A stretch of 64,000 nt of DNA from Eggerthellaceae bacterium (GCA_910575165.1 CAJTDS010000001.1:186001-250000); one strand, 5' to 3'. Positions 27,068 through 35,389 are shown, numbered from the stretch's first letter. Program-made: numbers and translations. The notes: generated by a model from the sequence alone, not told the origin.

Positions 27068-27083
27068 AGGATGCCTGTGCCGC

Positions 27084-28151
27084 CTAGTCCCGCAGGCCCG
27101 CCTCGGCCAGCGCCCGGGCGGCGGCAAGCGCGATGTCGGGATGGTTCATGGAGTAGACGTGCACGCCGTCCACGCGGTTGCGCCCCAGGTCGACCAGCTG
27201 CGCGCAGGCGTAGTCGATGCCGGCTTGGCGCAGGGCCGCCGGGTCGTCCTCGTAGCGGGCGAGCAGCTTGATGATGGGGGAGGGCAGCGAGCTTCCGCAG
27301 AGAAACACCATGCGCTCTATCTGGGATTTCCCGAGAAACGGCATGACGCCGCAGGTGATGGGACGGGTGATGCCCGCAGCTCGGGCGCGTTCGCGGAATC
27401 GGTAAAAGTCGTCGTTGTCGAAGAACAGCTGCGTGATGAAGAAGTCGGCGCCGGCATCCTGCTTGCGCTTGAGGTGCTCGACGTCGGCCTGCAAATCCAG
27501 GCAGTCGATGTGGCCTTCCGGATAGGCAGCCGCTCCCACGCAGAACCCGGCGTCTTTCAGCAGCGGGATGAGGTCGGTCGCATGGGCGAATTCGGGCGTG
27601 CCGACCGTGGAGTTGCTGACGTTTCCGGGTGCGTCCGCCACGGTCCCGGTCCCCGGCGCATCGTTGCTTGCGCCTATCTCATGCGCGGCAGCCTCGGTAG
27701 TGCCGCCCGCCGCAGCATTCGTTGCGCCTGTGTGCGAGGCGCTCGTTCCTGCAGTGCTCTTGCTGTCGGTGCCGCTTGCGTTTGCGCTGGGCGTCCCCGC
27801 GGCGGGCTTCTTGATGGGGTCGCCACGCAGGGCCAGCACCGTGGTGATACCGGCGGCTTTCATAGCGGCGATGGCTGTCTCGACGGTTTCGCGGCTAGAG
27901 TTCACGCAGGTCAGGTGCGCAACGCTGGGAATGCCCACCTCGTTTTGAATCAGCGAGGCCACCTCCACGGTCTGCGATCCGTTGCCGCTTCCCCCGGCTG
28001 AGCAGGTGACGGAGATGAAGTCCGGGTGCGCCTGCGCCATGCCCGCCACCACGTCGCGGGCAGCGTCGAGCGTAAGCTGCCCTTTCGGCGGGAAGATTTC
28101 GATGGAGAAGGGAATGGCGGCAGGTTTCAGAATAGAAGCGGGCGTGTTCAT
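27084..28151 (-). CDS. metF: 5,10-methylenetetrahydrofolate reductase
   Basis: 355 residues from ATG 28151. It makes methyltetrahydrofolate, the methyl donor for MetH encoded in the same operon. Features: N-terminal FSIEIFPPKG (catalytic Glu), HLTC, LALRGD, AAYPEGH, and FFITQLFFDNDDFYRF with GVMPFLGKSQIERM. Between LRGDPIKKP and FAHATDLIPLL there is an insert of about 65 Ala/Ser/Thr/Gly-rich residues (roughly 120-185) where family members have a loop of about 15. The insert lies beside the folate/FAD site and is presumably flexible. First gene of the metF - activation - metH operon. Confidence 0.93.
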   Translation of the reverse strand: MNTPASILKPAAIPFSIEIFPPKGQLTLDAARDVVAGMAQAHPDFISVTCSAGGSGNGSQTVEVASLIQNEVGIPSVAHLTCVNSSRETVETAIAAMKAAGITTVLALRGDPIKKPAAGTPSANASGTDSKSTAGTSASHTGATNAAAGGTTEAAAHEIGASNDAPGTGTVADAPGNVSNSTVGTPEFAHATDLIPLLKDAGFCVGAAAYPEGHIDCLDLQADVEHLKRKQDAGADFFITQLFFDNDDFYRFRERARAAGITRPITCGVMPFLGKSQIERMVFLCGSSLPSPIIKLLARYEDDPAALRQAGIDYACAQLVDLGRNRVDGVHVYSMNHPDIALAAARALAEAGLRD

Positions 28152-28411
28152 AGCTCTCTTTCGGTCGGCTGATGTTCAGCGGAGGCTTATGATAGCCGTT
28201 TGATGCGGCGAGCGGCCTTGCGCTCCCCCAAAACCGCAGGATACCATCGAAAACGACTATGAAGCGCGGCCAGAGCAACACCCGAGCGGCGCTCGGGCGA
28301 CAACAACGACAACGCCAGCAGTCCGCGTGCGACGCGCCCGCCGATCCAGTTGGGAGCAGTGGTGGCGGTGTCGCGGCAACGTTAGCGCCCCGCGTGCGAC
28401 GCGCCCGCCGA

Positions 28412-28567
28412 TGTAACGGAAGACGGTTGTGGCAATCGAAACCTGCCATAAACGTCTTTCGTTACAGAAAATCGTACATAACCGTCATCGGCTACATCGT
28501 TTTCTGCCATAACCGTCATCGGTTACACGGGGATGGCTGGGGCGTGCCATAACCGTCATCGGTTACA
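28412..28567. repeat. Repeat family A, locus 4 (one inverted plus four direct units)
   Basis: Units at 28412-28434 (inverted), 28444-28466, 28477-28496, 28508-28527 and 28548-28567. Three of them have the AACCG...CGG form. Bases 28568-28819 hold several weak look-alikes (e.g. GCGTCTTCCGTTGTATCG near 28740) and no gene, and may be decayed units. Confidence 0.88.
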
Positions 28568-28819
28568 TGAGGCAGTGGGGGCTTGCTGCAACGCCGTCGC
28601 TACGCTAGCGGAAAGTGGGGTTGTCGCGACGCTATTCCGTTGCGCGGGCGCGGACGGGCGCGCGCCGCAACAATGCTCGTTGTATCTGGAGGCAGAGGGC
28701 CCGCCTTCCGTTGCGCCTTCGAGCCTGGGGAGCATCCGTCGCGTCTTCCGTTGTATCGCCGACCCTGCAAACGTCCCCGCGCCCGCCTTCCGCTGCGGCG
28801 GCTTGCTTGCTTCCGGGGG

Positions 28820-30415
28820 TCACTCTCCGCTGCGCACCAGACGGTCCAGCTCGTCGGCGGAGTGAACTCCCAGCTTGCTGTACACGCCCTGCACGTGGGT
28901 GCGCACGGTAGCGATGGACACGGTGCGAATCTCGCTAATCTGCTTCGGCCGCTTGCCCTCGGCCAGCAGTAGCAGCGTTTCGCGTTCGCGGGCAGTCAGC
29001 CCGTGCTCGTCGGCTAGCTCGTTGCAGCGCCGTTCGCGATTGCGGGCGTACAGCGCCTTGGGAGTCTCCTTCGGCAGGATGCCCCAGGCCGTCTTCGCGT
29101 ACTTCTCGCCGTTGGTGTTGAAGGTGACCACGGTGAGCAGTAGGAAGATGGCGATGCCCATCAGCCCGAAGGTCCAGTCGTTCAGCGGCACCGTATCGTG
29201 CACGACGGCCCCCACTATGTTGCCGCCCAAAAACCCGGCGTTGTAAACCAGCATGGCGTAGGAGAACACCTGGGTATAGCCGACGCCCGTGGTCCGGCAC
29301 ACCACGAAGCAGCCGATGATTAGCAGCGCTACGAAGAAGAACTGGGCGCTTTCAACGAAGGAAAGGGACGACACGTACTCGTCGGCGCTGGTGTAGGGCA
29401 CGAGCAGCGCCGCAAGCACCACGAACGGAAAAGAGATGCGGTAGATGCGGTTCCATACCAGCACGGTAGAGGGCTCGGACCGGGGCACCGTGATCACGAA
29501 CAGCGCCATGGCCACCGCGGCGCCTATGAGGTTGGGCAGCACGCGCGGCAGTTGGAAGACGGGCAGCCCCAGGGGAATGACGTGCAGAAAGCCGAACACT
29601 AGCCCGCAGGAGGCCAGGATGATGGCGAAGTAGGACAGCGGTCGCGAGTCGGCGCTTGTGGCGAAGGGCCGCTCTGACTCCTGTTCCTGGTCGGCGGCTA
29701 GGTATCCCTTCCGCGTGCGACCGTTCCGCTCACCGGAGGCGTTTGGCTTGTCAGGACGGATGGCCGACAGAAAGCAGATGCCGCCGACGGCCATGATGAG
29801 GGCCTGGACGCCCAGGCTGGCCAGCAGCGGCGTGCGCACCGCCAGCGCGCTCAGCAGCCCATAGGTGATAGCAACCGTCAGCACGACGGCGCAGGCCATG
29901 AGCGTGCGGAAGCGGGCGAAGCTGCAATAGCGCGCGAATCCCATGCAGGCGGTCAGGAACACGGCCACGCTCGCCCCCGATGCGAACTGCGTTGCTACGG
30001 TGCCCAGGCACGGTCCTTGGGGCGAGAGCGTCAGGCAGAAGGCGGCGGTCAGCAGCTCTTGCACGGCGAAGAAGCCGACCCAGAACCAGCGGTTGCGCCG
30101 GAGGGACGAGAACGAGGCGGCGCAACGGGTGGACACGGCGAAGCCGGCCGTGATGCCGGTGATGTTGGCCAGGCACGAAACCGCGCGGGCATTCACCGCG
30201 AACCCCAGCAGCGTGCCTTCGGCGAGCAGGCGGTTTCCCGTCTCGTGCAGGAACAGCGACGACGAGACCACGGAAACCAGCGCCACCAGCAGCAGAATCG
30301 AGCGTCGGTTCCCCAGCGCCGACGCTGTCGCGGGCCTTCCCCCGGCAGACGCTGCATCCGCGCTTGGCTCGCGGACCGGTGCGTTGCTTGGGGCGTCGAA
30401 ACCTGAACGCGCCAT
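28820..30415 (-). CDS. Membrane-spanning LuxR-family transcriptional regulator
   Basis: 531 residues from ATG 30415 after GGAGAGGGG. Residues about 40-440 contain around twelve hydrophobic helices in two sets, separated by a polar loop near 225-255, like a transporter-derived sensor. The last 65 residues are a LuxR-type helix-turn-helix: LTARERETLLLLAEGKRPKQ, then SIATVRTHVQGVYSKLGVHS. Membrane LuxR regulators of this build are numerous in Eggerthella, where members of the family have been linked to induction of catechol dehydroxylase. It lies next to redox module 2 with the same orientation as the lipoprotein gene, so control of that module by a small-molecule signal is a good hypothesis. 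Confidence 0.9.
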   Translation of the reverse strand: MARSGFDAPSNAPVREPSADAASAGGRPATASALGNRRSILLLVALVSVVSSSLFLHETGNRLLAEGTLLGFAVNARAVSCLANITGITAGFAVSTRCAASFSSLRRNRWFWVGFFAVQELLTAAFCLTLSPQGPCLGTVATQFASGASVAVFLTACMGFARYCSFARFRTLMACAVVLTVAITYGLLSALAVRTPLLASLGVQALIMAVGGICFLSAIRPDKPNASGERNGRTRKGYLAADQEQESERPFATSADSRPLSYFAIILASCGLVFGFLHVIPLGLPVFQLPRVLPNLIGAAVAMALFVITVPRSEPSTVLVWNRIYRISFPFVVLAALLVPYTSADEYVSSLSFVESAQFFFVALLIIGCFVVCRTTGVGYTQVFSYAMLVYNAGFLGGNIVGAVVHDTVPLNDWTFGLMGIAIFLLLTVVTFNTNGEKYAKTAWGILPKETPKALYARNRERRCNELADEHGLTARERETLLLLAEGKRPKQISEIRTVSIATVRTHVQGVYSKLGVHSADELDRLVRSGE

Positions 30416-30497
30416 GGCTTCCCCTCTCCTGTTCTCCTACGGTATTCGACGGCAGGCCACGTCCCCGTCGCAAGCTGTTGCGGCGAAGTCTGCGAGA

Positions 30498-31217
30498 TTA
30501 TAAGGCCGAAGCCGGCTCGCCAGCGCAAGCGCTCACCGAGAAGGTGGCTGCCGGGGCCAAAACGGCATTCGGGTCTAGGTGGATTTCCTTCAGATCGGCT
30601 TCCTCGTTGAACGAGAACGTCCAGGTGAGAGCATTTGATTCGGCGCCGTCGGTGGGGTTGTAGGTGGCGAGGGAAGCGCGGCACGTCAGGTACTCGCCGT
30701 CTCCGTCAAGCGACGCCGCCAGCTGCTCGTAGGCTTCGTCGCAGTCCAGAGCGATGGCGGCAGGATCAGCCATGGCGTCGAAGTCGTCCTGGGTGATGGC
30801 CGCGCCCGGATTGTCGCGCACGGAGGCCTTGTCGTTCTCAACCGTTACAGTGTAGGCGCTGGCCCGTCGCCGCGAGTAGAACAGAAACGTCCAGCTTGGG
30901 GTGAAATGCGCCTGGGAGAAGGTGGTGGAGGTCACGGCCAGCAGCTTGGCGTCGTCGGCGCGCTCGGTTACGGCGCTGCGGGCCGTTTCGTAGTCCTTGG
31001 CGAAGGCGGCGTCGAACGTTATGCGCGAGGCGCTTGCGGCGCCGGCCGACTGTGCTGCGCATCCCGTCAGGCCTGCGCTGCCAGCGACGCACCAGGCGGC
31101 TACCAGGGCGACTGACAGCGCGAGAGCGAGGATGCGGGCGGCGCAGCGGTGCGGAGTGCCTGGGACGCGGCGTGCGGCGCTTGCGACAGGATGCGAGGCG
31201 TTGGGGGCGGTTTCCAT
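30498..31217 (-). CDS. Exported lipoprotein of redox module copy 2
   Basis: 239 residues, ATG 31217 after AAGGAGCC. The long N-region (about 28 residues) is followed by a hydrophobic core and lipobox AGLTGC near residue 53. The mature part is paralogous to the lipoprotein at 1-633: DYETARSAVTERADDAKLLA lines up with SYERALEAMAERVDDPVLLA, and SWTFLFYS with TWTYLFGS. It is divergent from the triheme gene at 31435. Function unknown; position in both module copies argues for a linked role. Confidence 0.82.
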   Translation of the reverse strand: METAPNASHPVASAARRVPGTPHRCAARILALALSVALVAAWCVAGSAGLTGCAAQSAGAASASRITFDAAFAKDYETARSAVTERADDAKLLAVTSTTFSQAHFTPSWTFLFYSRRRASAYTVTVENDKASVRDNPGAAITQDDFDAMADPAAIALDCDEAYEQLAASLDGDGEYLTCRASLATYNPTDGAESNALTWTFSFNEEADLKEIHLDPNAVLAPAATFSVSACAGEPASAL

Positions 31218-31273
31218 AGGGGGCTCCTTGGCGTAACGGGGCTTCCTTGTTGCTGTCGATGATATTTCGAAAG

Positions 31274-31349
31274 ATTGATGAGCGCTTCAGCAACTATTGA
31301 TGAATTTTCGTCGAGTGTCGATGAGAGGTTCATCAGCCCTTGCCGATGA
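31274..31349. promoter_or_regulatory. Phased direct repeats in the divergent region of module 2
   Basis: ATTGATGA at 31274 and 31296, GTCGATGA at 31317 and a weaker CCGATGA at 31343 are spaced 22, 21 and 26 bases, about two helical turns. They lie between the divergent lipoprotein and triheme genes and could bind the LuxR-type regulator encoded next door. Confidence 0.4.
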
Positions 31350-31434
31350 CCTGCCCTGGTGTCGGCGAGTACCGTTGGGACGAGGGTCCGCTCGGGGAAG
31401 GGCCGAGCGGGAAGGACCAATGATAGGAGGAACT

Positions 31435-33054
31435 ATGAAAGCTCTGAAAGCGAAGGGTGGGCAGCGCAAGCTGGCCATGCTCGCTCTGCCGCTGGCGGTC
31501 GCCCTGATCGCTGGCTCGCTGTACGCGTGCTCGCCTTCTGCGTCTGCCGCGTCGAGCGAGAAGAAGACGCCGGTAGCGGAGGCTTCCCAGGAAGCCGACA
31601 AGGCCGATGCTGCGACGACGACCGTGAGCGGCTACCCGGACTTCCTGGAGAACAGCGCGGGGATGTTCGAGGATACGTACTTCAACTCCCAGCTGCTCAA
31701 CACCGGCAACCGCGGTTGCAATGCCTGCCATACCGACCTGTTCGCGGTTATGGACATGAACGATGACGGCTTCGAGCACATCCTAGTGTCCGCCGGCTTC
31801 GGCAAAAACGGCACCTACAAGGACTGCGAGCCGTGCCATCGCACCCACGAGGCGCTGACCGGCATGTACATGGGCGACATCATCCATGCGAGCCACTACA
31901 GCAACGAGCTGTTCGTGGAAAGCAACGGCAACTGCTGGAGCTGCCATGCGGTGAACGCCGACCCCGAGACCGGCGAGTTCGAGCTGGTCATGTTCGACGA
32001 CATCGCCGACACGGCTGCCCTGGGCGGCTATCCCACCGCTGGCACCGACTCGCTCGTGCGCGACTGGATTGCCTCGCGCGGCTTCAAGAACGGCTTCGTC
32101 ACCAGCATGGGCGTGGAGTCCCAGCCCAAGGTAGAGGTGACCTTCGACCAGGAGCCTGCGGCTGCCGAAGACGTGTTCGTGGTCAATAACTGGGGCACCG
32201 AAGTGACCGGCAAGGGCGAGGGAGACAACGCCTTCAAGATCGAGGGCGAAGGCGATACCTTCGACTTCAACGCTATCTGCGACGAGAACAGCACTGTCAC
32301 CATCACTGGCGTGAACGAGCCTAAGACCTTCACCAAGGCCGAACTTCAGGCCATGCCCCAGACCGAGTTCACCATGAACCTTGCCTGCGGCACCAACGGC
32401 AACGGCGGTGCGCTGGTGGCCAACGTCCCCATGACCGGCGTACCCATGGAGTACATCATCGAGCAGTGCGGCGGCCTGGTAGAGGGCAACAACGCCGTCA
32501 CCGTGCAGGCTTACGACGGCTGGATGTCGTTCCCCGTGCCGCTGGTCGCCAGCACCTACACCGAGGATGCCTTCCTGGTGACGAAGCACTACGGCCAGGA
32601 TCTGACCGACGATCAGGGTGGCCCCATCATGGTGGCCTCCAAGGGCCATGCGGGCGTGGTGCAGGTCAAGCACATCAAGACCATCAACTTCGTGCAGTCC
32701 GACATGTACGTTGACGGTGCCGGCCAGCTGGACGTAAACGGCATGTGGTTCCAGAACAACGGCACTGCCTACAAGTTGGGCGACACCGTGGAAGTGTCCG
32801 CCGCAGCCTACTCCTTCACCCGCGAGTGCGGCGACATCCAGACCGTGAGCTTCAGCTTCGACATGGGCGTCACCTGGCAGGACTTCACCATGGCCTCCGA
32901 GGTTGCCGGCTACGATCCCGACCAGTGGTCCCGCGCCACGCTGAAGTGGACCCCCTCTGCGGCGGGCACCTACACCATCATGATGCAGGCGAAGACCGAC
33001 CAGGGCATTCAGATGGACGATCCCGTGTCGTTGATCGTGGTCGTGGAAGAATAG
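31435..33054 (+). CDS. Triheme cytochrome c fused to a sulfite-oxidase-fold domain, lipoprotein (module copy 2)
   Basis: 539 residues, ATG 31435 after TAGGAGG. Lipobox GSLYAC near residue 26. Three haem c motifs, CNACH, CEPCH and CWSCH, at the same spacing as in the copy at 1006. The sulfite-oxidase-fold domain keeps the likely Mo ligand in MNLACGTNGNGGAL and the C-terminal dimerisation domain (SFSFDMGVTWQDF). The pterin-contact signature is altered: DQGGPIMVASKGHAGVVQVK instead of DQGYP..vvPG...vKW. Substrate, or even molybdopterin use, may therefore differ from copy 1. No twin-arginine signal. Followed after 12 bases by the small partner gene. Confidence 0.85.
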   Translation: MKALKAKGGQRKLAMLALPLAVALIAGSLYACSPSASAASSEKKTPVAEASQEADKADAATTTVSGYPDFLENSAGMFEDTYFNSQLLNTGNRGCNACHTDLFAVMDMNDDGFEHILVSAGFGKNGTYKDCEPCHRTHEALTGMYMGDIIHASHYSNELFVESNGNCWSCHAVNADPETGEFELVMFDDIADTAALGGYPTAGTDSLVRDWIASRGFKNGFVTSMGVESQPKVEVTFDQEPAAAEDVFVVNNWGTEVTGKGEGDNAFKIEGEGDTFDFNAICDENSTVTITGVNEPKTFTKAELQAMPQTEFTMNLACGTNGNGGALVANVPMTGVPMEYIIEQCGGLVEGNNAVTVQAYDGWMSFPVPLVASTYTEDAFLVTKHYGQDLTDDQGGPIMVASKGHAGVVQVKHIKTINFVQSDMYVDGAGQLDVNGMWFQNNGTAYKLGDTVEVSAAAYSFTRECGDIQTVSFSFDMGVTWQDFTMASEVAGYDPDQWSRATLKWTPSAAGTYTIMMQAKTDQGIQMDDPVSLIVVVEE

Positions 33055-33066
33055 GAGAGATGCAAG

Positions 33067-33564
33067 ATGAGCAAGTGGAACGGTAAGACCGTAGGCGCTT
33101 TCGCCGGGGCTGCTATGCTGGCCGTGTCCGGTGCCGCTACCGTGGTGCCCGCTGTGGCCCAGCCCGCCGACGCCGCTGGCGTTGTGGCAACCGACCAGGC
33201 CGCTGCGGCGAAGGCCGGCGCCACCAGCGCCACCGTGCAGGGCTCCTTCACCTTCGCCCAGGATGTGGTGACGTCCAACGATACCATCAGCACCGTGTTC
33301 GCCAAGGCCGCGGCCACGCTGTGCCAGTGCACCACCGCCGAGGCGGCTACGTGCTGCGCCTCCGCCATCGCTGTGGGCGGCGACGTGGCGAACAGCTATT
33401 CGGCCACGGTGGCCGAGATGGCCGGCAGCGACGCATCCACCCGCGTAATCATGGGTTGCAGCTGCGCCTCGAACGTGGCCGGTGGCGGCGCCGTCGCCAA
33501 TGCCGAGGCCGAGGGCGTAACCCTGGAGAGCGTGCTCGCCCAAGCCCAGGCCGTCGCGAAGTAG
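33067..33564 (+). CDS. Small secreted Cys-rich partner protein (module copy 2)
   Basis: 165 residues, ATG 33067 with AGGAGAGATGCAAG before it. Sec signal peptide ending near VAQPADA. Homologous to the protein at 2650: GSFTFAQDVVTSNDTISTVF matches GTFSYDQNVATSNATISTLF, and MGCSCASNVAGGGAV matches MGCACATNTAGGGAI. Extra cysteines are present here (CQCT, TCCAS). Cys positions shared by both are ATLC, one in the middle and the GCxC pair. Likely a dedicated partner of the triheme protein; function unknown. Confidence 0.8.
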   Translation: MSKWNGKTVGAFAGAAMLAVSGAATVVPAVAQPADAAGVVATDQAAAAKAGATSATVQGSFTFAQDVVTSNDTISTVFAKAAATLCQCTTAEAATCCASAIAVGGDVANSYSATVAEMAGSDASTRVIMGCSCASNVAGGGAVANAEAEGVTLESVLAQAQAVAK

Positions 33565-33587
33565 CGGCTAGCGCGAAGCAGCTTTCC

Positions 33588-33639
33588 GAGAAGCCTGCAG
33601 GCCCGCTCTGAGCCGGGCAGCCTGCGGGCTTCTCTTTTT
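33588..33639 (+). terminator. Strong rho-independent terminator of redox module 2
   Basis: Stem GAGAAGCC...GGCTTCTC, extended by further pairing inside (CTGCAGGCCCG region with CGGGCAGCCTGCGG), followed by TTTTT. It begins 23 bases after the stop codon. Confidence 0.9.
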
Positions 33640-33673
33640 GGCCTTCCTTTTTAGGCCTGCGGGTCTTCGGAAG

Positions 33674-33729
33674 AGTGCACGAGGGCGGGGTTCTGCAGGA
33701 ATTTGCGCAGAACCCCGCCCTCGTGCACT
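33674..33729. repeat. Perfect 23-bp inverted repeat between terminator and tRNA
   Basis: Arms 33674-33696 and 33707-33729 (core GAGGGCGGGGTTCTGC) enclose 10 bases. No T run follows on either strand, so it is not an ordinary terminator. Confidence 0.85.
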
Positions 33730-33792
33730 GTGCGTTTGTGGGAGGGCGGCCTGCGGGCCGTCGGTCTCGTGGGTCTGGCCGAAAAAAAGTGG

Positions 33793-33821
33793 TTGACAAC
33801 CTCCTTCGCATCCGTCATACT
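33793..33821 (+). promoter_or_regulatory. Promoter of tRNA-Arg
   Basis: TTGACA (33793-33798), 17-base spacer, CATACT (33816-33821). The tRNA begins 20 bases after the -10 box. Confidence 0.85.
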
Positions 33822-33841
33822 AGCTTCTGCTGTTTCGACGT

Positions 33842-33918
33842 GCGCCGTTACCTCAGCTGGATAGAGGGACTGACTACGAATCAGTACGTCGGGGGTTCGA
33901 ATCCCTCACGGCGCACCA
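33842..33918 (+). tRNA. tRNA-Arg(ACG)
   Basis: 77 bases with encoded CCA. Acceptor stem GCGCCGT / ACGGCGC, D-arm with CAGCTGGATAGAG, anticodon stem CTGACTACGAATCAG with anticodon ACG, T-arm GGGGGTTCGAATCCC. It is the left boundary and probable attachment site of the prophage. Confidence 0.95.
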
Positions 33919-35385
33919 CTTGCGTATCAGGCGAACACCTTGTTCATCAGGGAGTTCGCCTTTTATTATGCCCTGAACGGTACCTAAGTCGAACTCCTTC
34001 GCGCCGTCGCCGAGGTCGAAGACGACCATAATCGACTCGCCGTCCGTGTAGATTTTGTCGACGAACGCGGCAACGGCGTCGGCGGCGCGGGACGGATCGC
34101 GGTCTATCCGCTCCACTATCTCCCGCACCATGGCGCGCACCTTGGCCGGATCGACCATCTCGGTGCGGTCGAAGCGCGCCCTGGCGAGCTCCATCTCGAT
34201 GTCGTCCATGCGCGCCTGCAGGGGCGGCAGGGCGTCGGTGAGGGCGGGCAGGTCGCCGCACCTCGCGATGGCGGACACGACGTTCTCGGCCTGCTTGCGC
34301 ACCTCGGCGAGCTCGGCCTCCAGCTCCCGGGTCCTGTCTGGCTTCGCGGCGGTGGAGCGCATGACCTCCTCGACCATCCTGTCCACCGAGCCGTCCTCCC
34401 GCAGCAGGGACACGAGCTCGGAGACGACGGCCCCCTCTATCGCCTCCTTGGGCACGGACAGCCCGCAGCCGCCGTTGTCGCGGTAGTAGCAGTACTTGCG
34501 CCCCGCCTTCCCGGTGCCGGAGTACCCGCCCATCGGCCGTCCGTCGAGGGCGCAGAACAGCCTGCCCGTGAGCGAGTAGTCCTCGGTGCTGCGCCGCGCG
34601 GCGCTGCGGTGGTCCCTGCGCGCGTCCATCTCCTCCTGCACCATGTCGAACTCCCTTCTCCCGATTATCGCCGGCATGCCGCCCGGTATCTCCACACCGG
34701 CGTAGCGGTAGACCCCAGCGTACGCGTCGTTGCGCAGCATCTTGCTGATCCCCTGCGGGCGCCATCTCCCTCCGCGCACGGTCGGAACGCCGTCGCGTTC
34801 GAGGCGCTCGGCTATGCGCGTCGTGCTCTCGCCTCCCAGGTAGGCCGCGAACACGGACCTGACGACCTCGGCCTCGCGCGCCTCCTCGGCGAACCTCCCG
34901 TCCTCCCCGGTGCGGTAGCCGTAGATGCGCACGCCCGCGGCAAGCCCTAGCTCGGCGCTCTTCCGTATGCCGCCCTTGACGAGCACGCTGAGGTTGCGGC
35001 TGTAGTACTCGGCGAACAGCTCCGCCACGCCCTCCCCGAGCATGCCGTCGGGGGTGTCCGGCATCTCGCCCTCGCGCACCGACACGATGCGCACGCCTGC
35101 CGCGCGCAGCTCCCTCTTGTACCTGCGCGACACCTCCACGTTGCGGGCGAACCGGTCGGTCTTGTAGATGACCAGTACGTCGAACAGCCCCGCGCTCCCG
35201 TCCGCTATGCAGCGCCGGAACGCGGGGCGATTGTCGTTGGTGCCGGTCTTGGCGTAATCGGCGTACACCTCGCCCGTTTCCCATCCCTCGCGCTCTATGA
35301 GCGCCGCGCACTGCTCGACCTGGATCTCGATGGACTCGTCGCGCTGCGCGTCCGAGGAGTACCTGGCGTATATGGCGGCGCGCAT
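33874..35385 (-). CDS. int: Large serine integrase
   Basis: 503 residues from ATG 35385. Catalytic domain 1-150: AIYARYSSDAQRDESIEIQV with the nucleophile Ser near 10, and YKTDRFARN. Recombinase domain about 155-260 (GYRTGEDGRF..., MLRNDAYAGVY), zinc ribbon (FCALDGRPMGGYS... CGLS; one typical Cys pair is not clear) and a coiled coil near 345-410. It cuts and joins attP and attB. The last 13 or so codons read the tRNA-Arg gene backwards, and the stop TAG is in its anticodon arm. It starts 4 bases after the repressor stop, so both are probably cotranscribed. Confidence 0.92.
   Translation of the reverse strand: MRAAIYARYSSDAQRDESIEIQVEQCAALIEREGWETGEVYADYAKTGTNDNRPAFRRCIADGSAGLFDVLVIYKTDRFARNVEVSRRYKRELRAAGVRIVSVREGEMPDTPDGMLGEGVAELFAEYYSRNLSVLVKGGIRKSAELGLAAGVRIYGYRTGEDGRFAEEAREAEVVRSVFAAYLGGESTTRIAERLERDGVPTVRGGRWRPQGISKMLRNDAYAGVYRYAGVEIPGGMPAIIGRREFDMVQEEMDARRDHRSAARRSTEDYSLTGRLFCALDGRPMGGYSGTGKAGRKYCYYRDNGGCGLSVPKEAIEGAVVSELVSLLREDGSVDRMVEEVMRSTAAKPDRTRELEAELAEVRKQAENVVSAIARCGDLPALTDALPPLQARMDDIEMELARARFDRTEMVDPAKVRAMVREIVERIDRDPSRAADAVAAFVDKIYTDGESIMVVFDLGDGAKEFDLGTVQGIIKGELPDEQGVRLIRKWCAVRDSNPRRTDS
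33930..33965 (+). terminator. Terminator of tRNA-Arg, inside the integrase gene on the other strand
   Basis: GGCGAAC (33930-33936) pairs with GTTCGCC (33954-33960), followed by TTTTATT. It lies 12 bases after the tRNA and is also codons of the integrase C-terminus. Confidence 0.75.
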
Positions 35386-35389
35386 GTCG

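Noticed and set aside
28152-28411. B12 or SAM riboswitch before metF
   Set aside because: I looked for the B12 box and SAM-I type conserved elements in the leader and saw neither.
33874-33918. C-terminal residues of the integrase (CAVRDSNPRRTDS) as a conserved motif
   Set aside because: They are the antisense of a tRNA gene and occur wherever a frame runs through such a tRNA.
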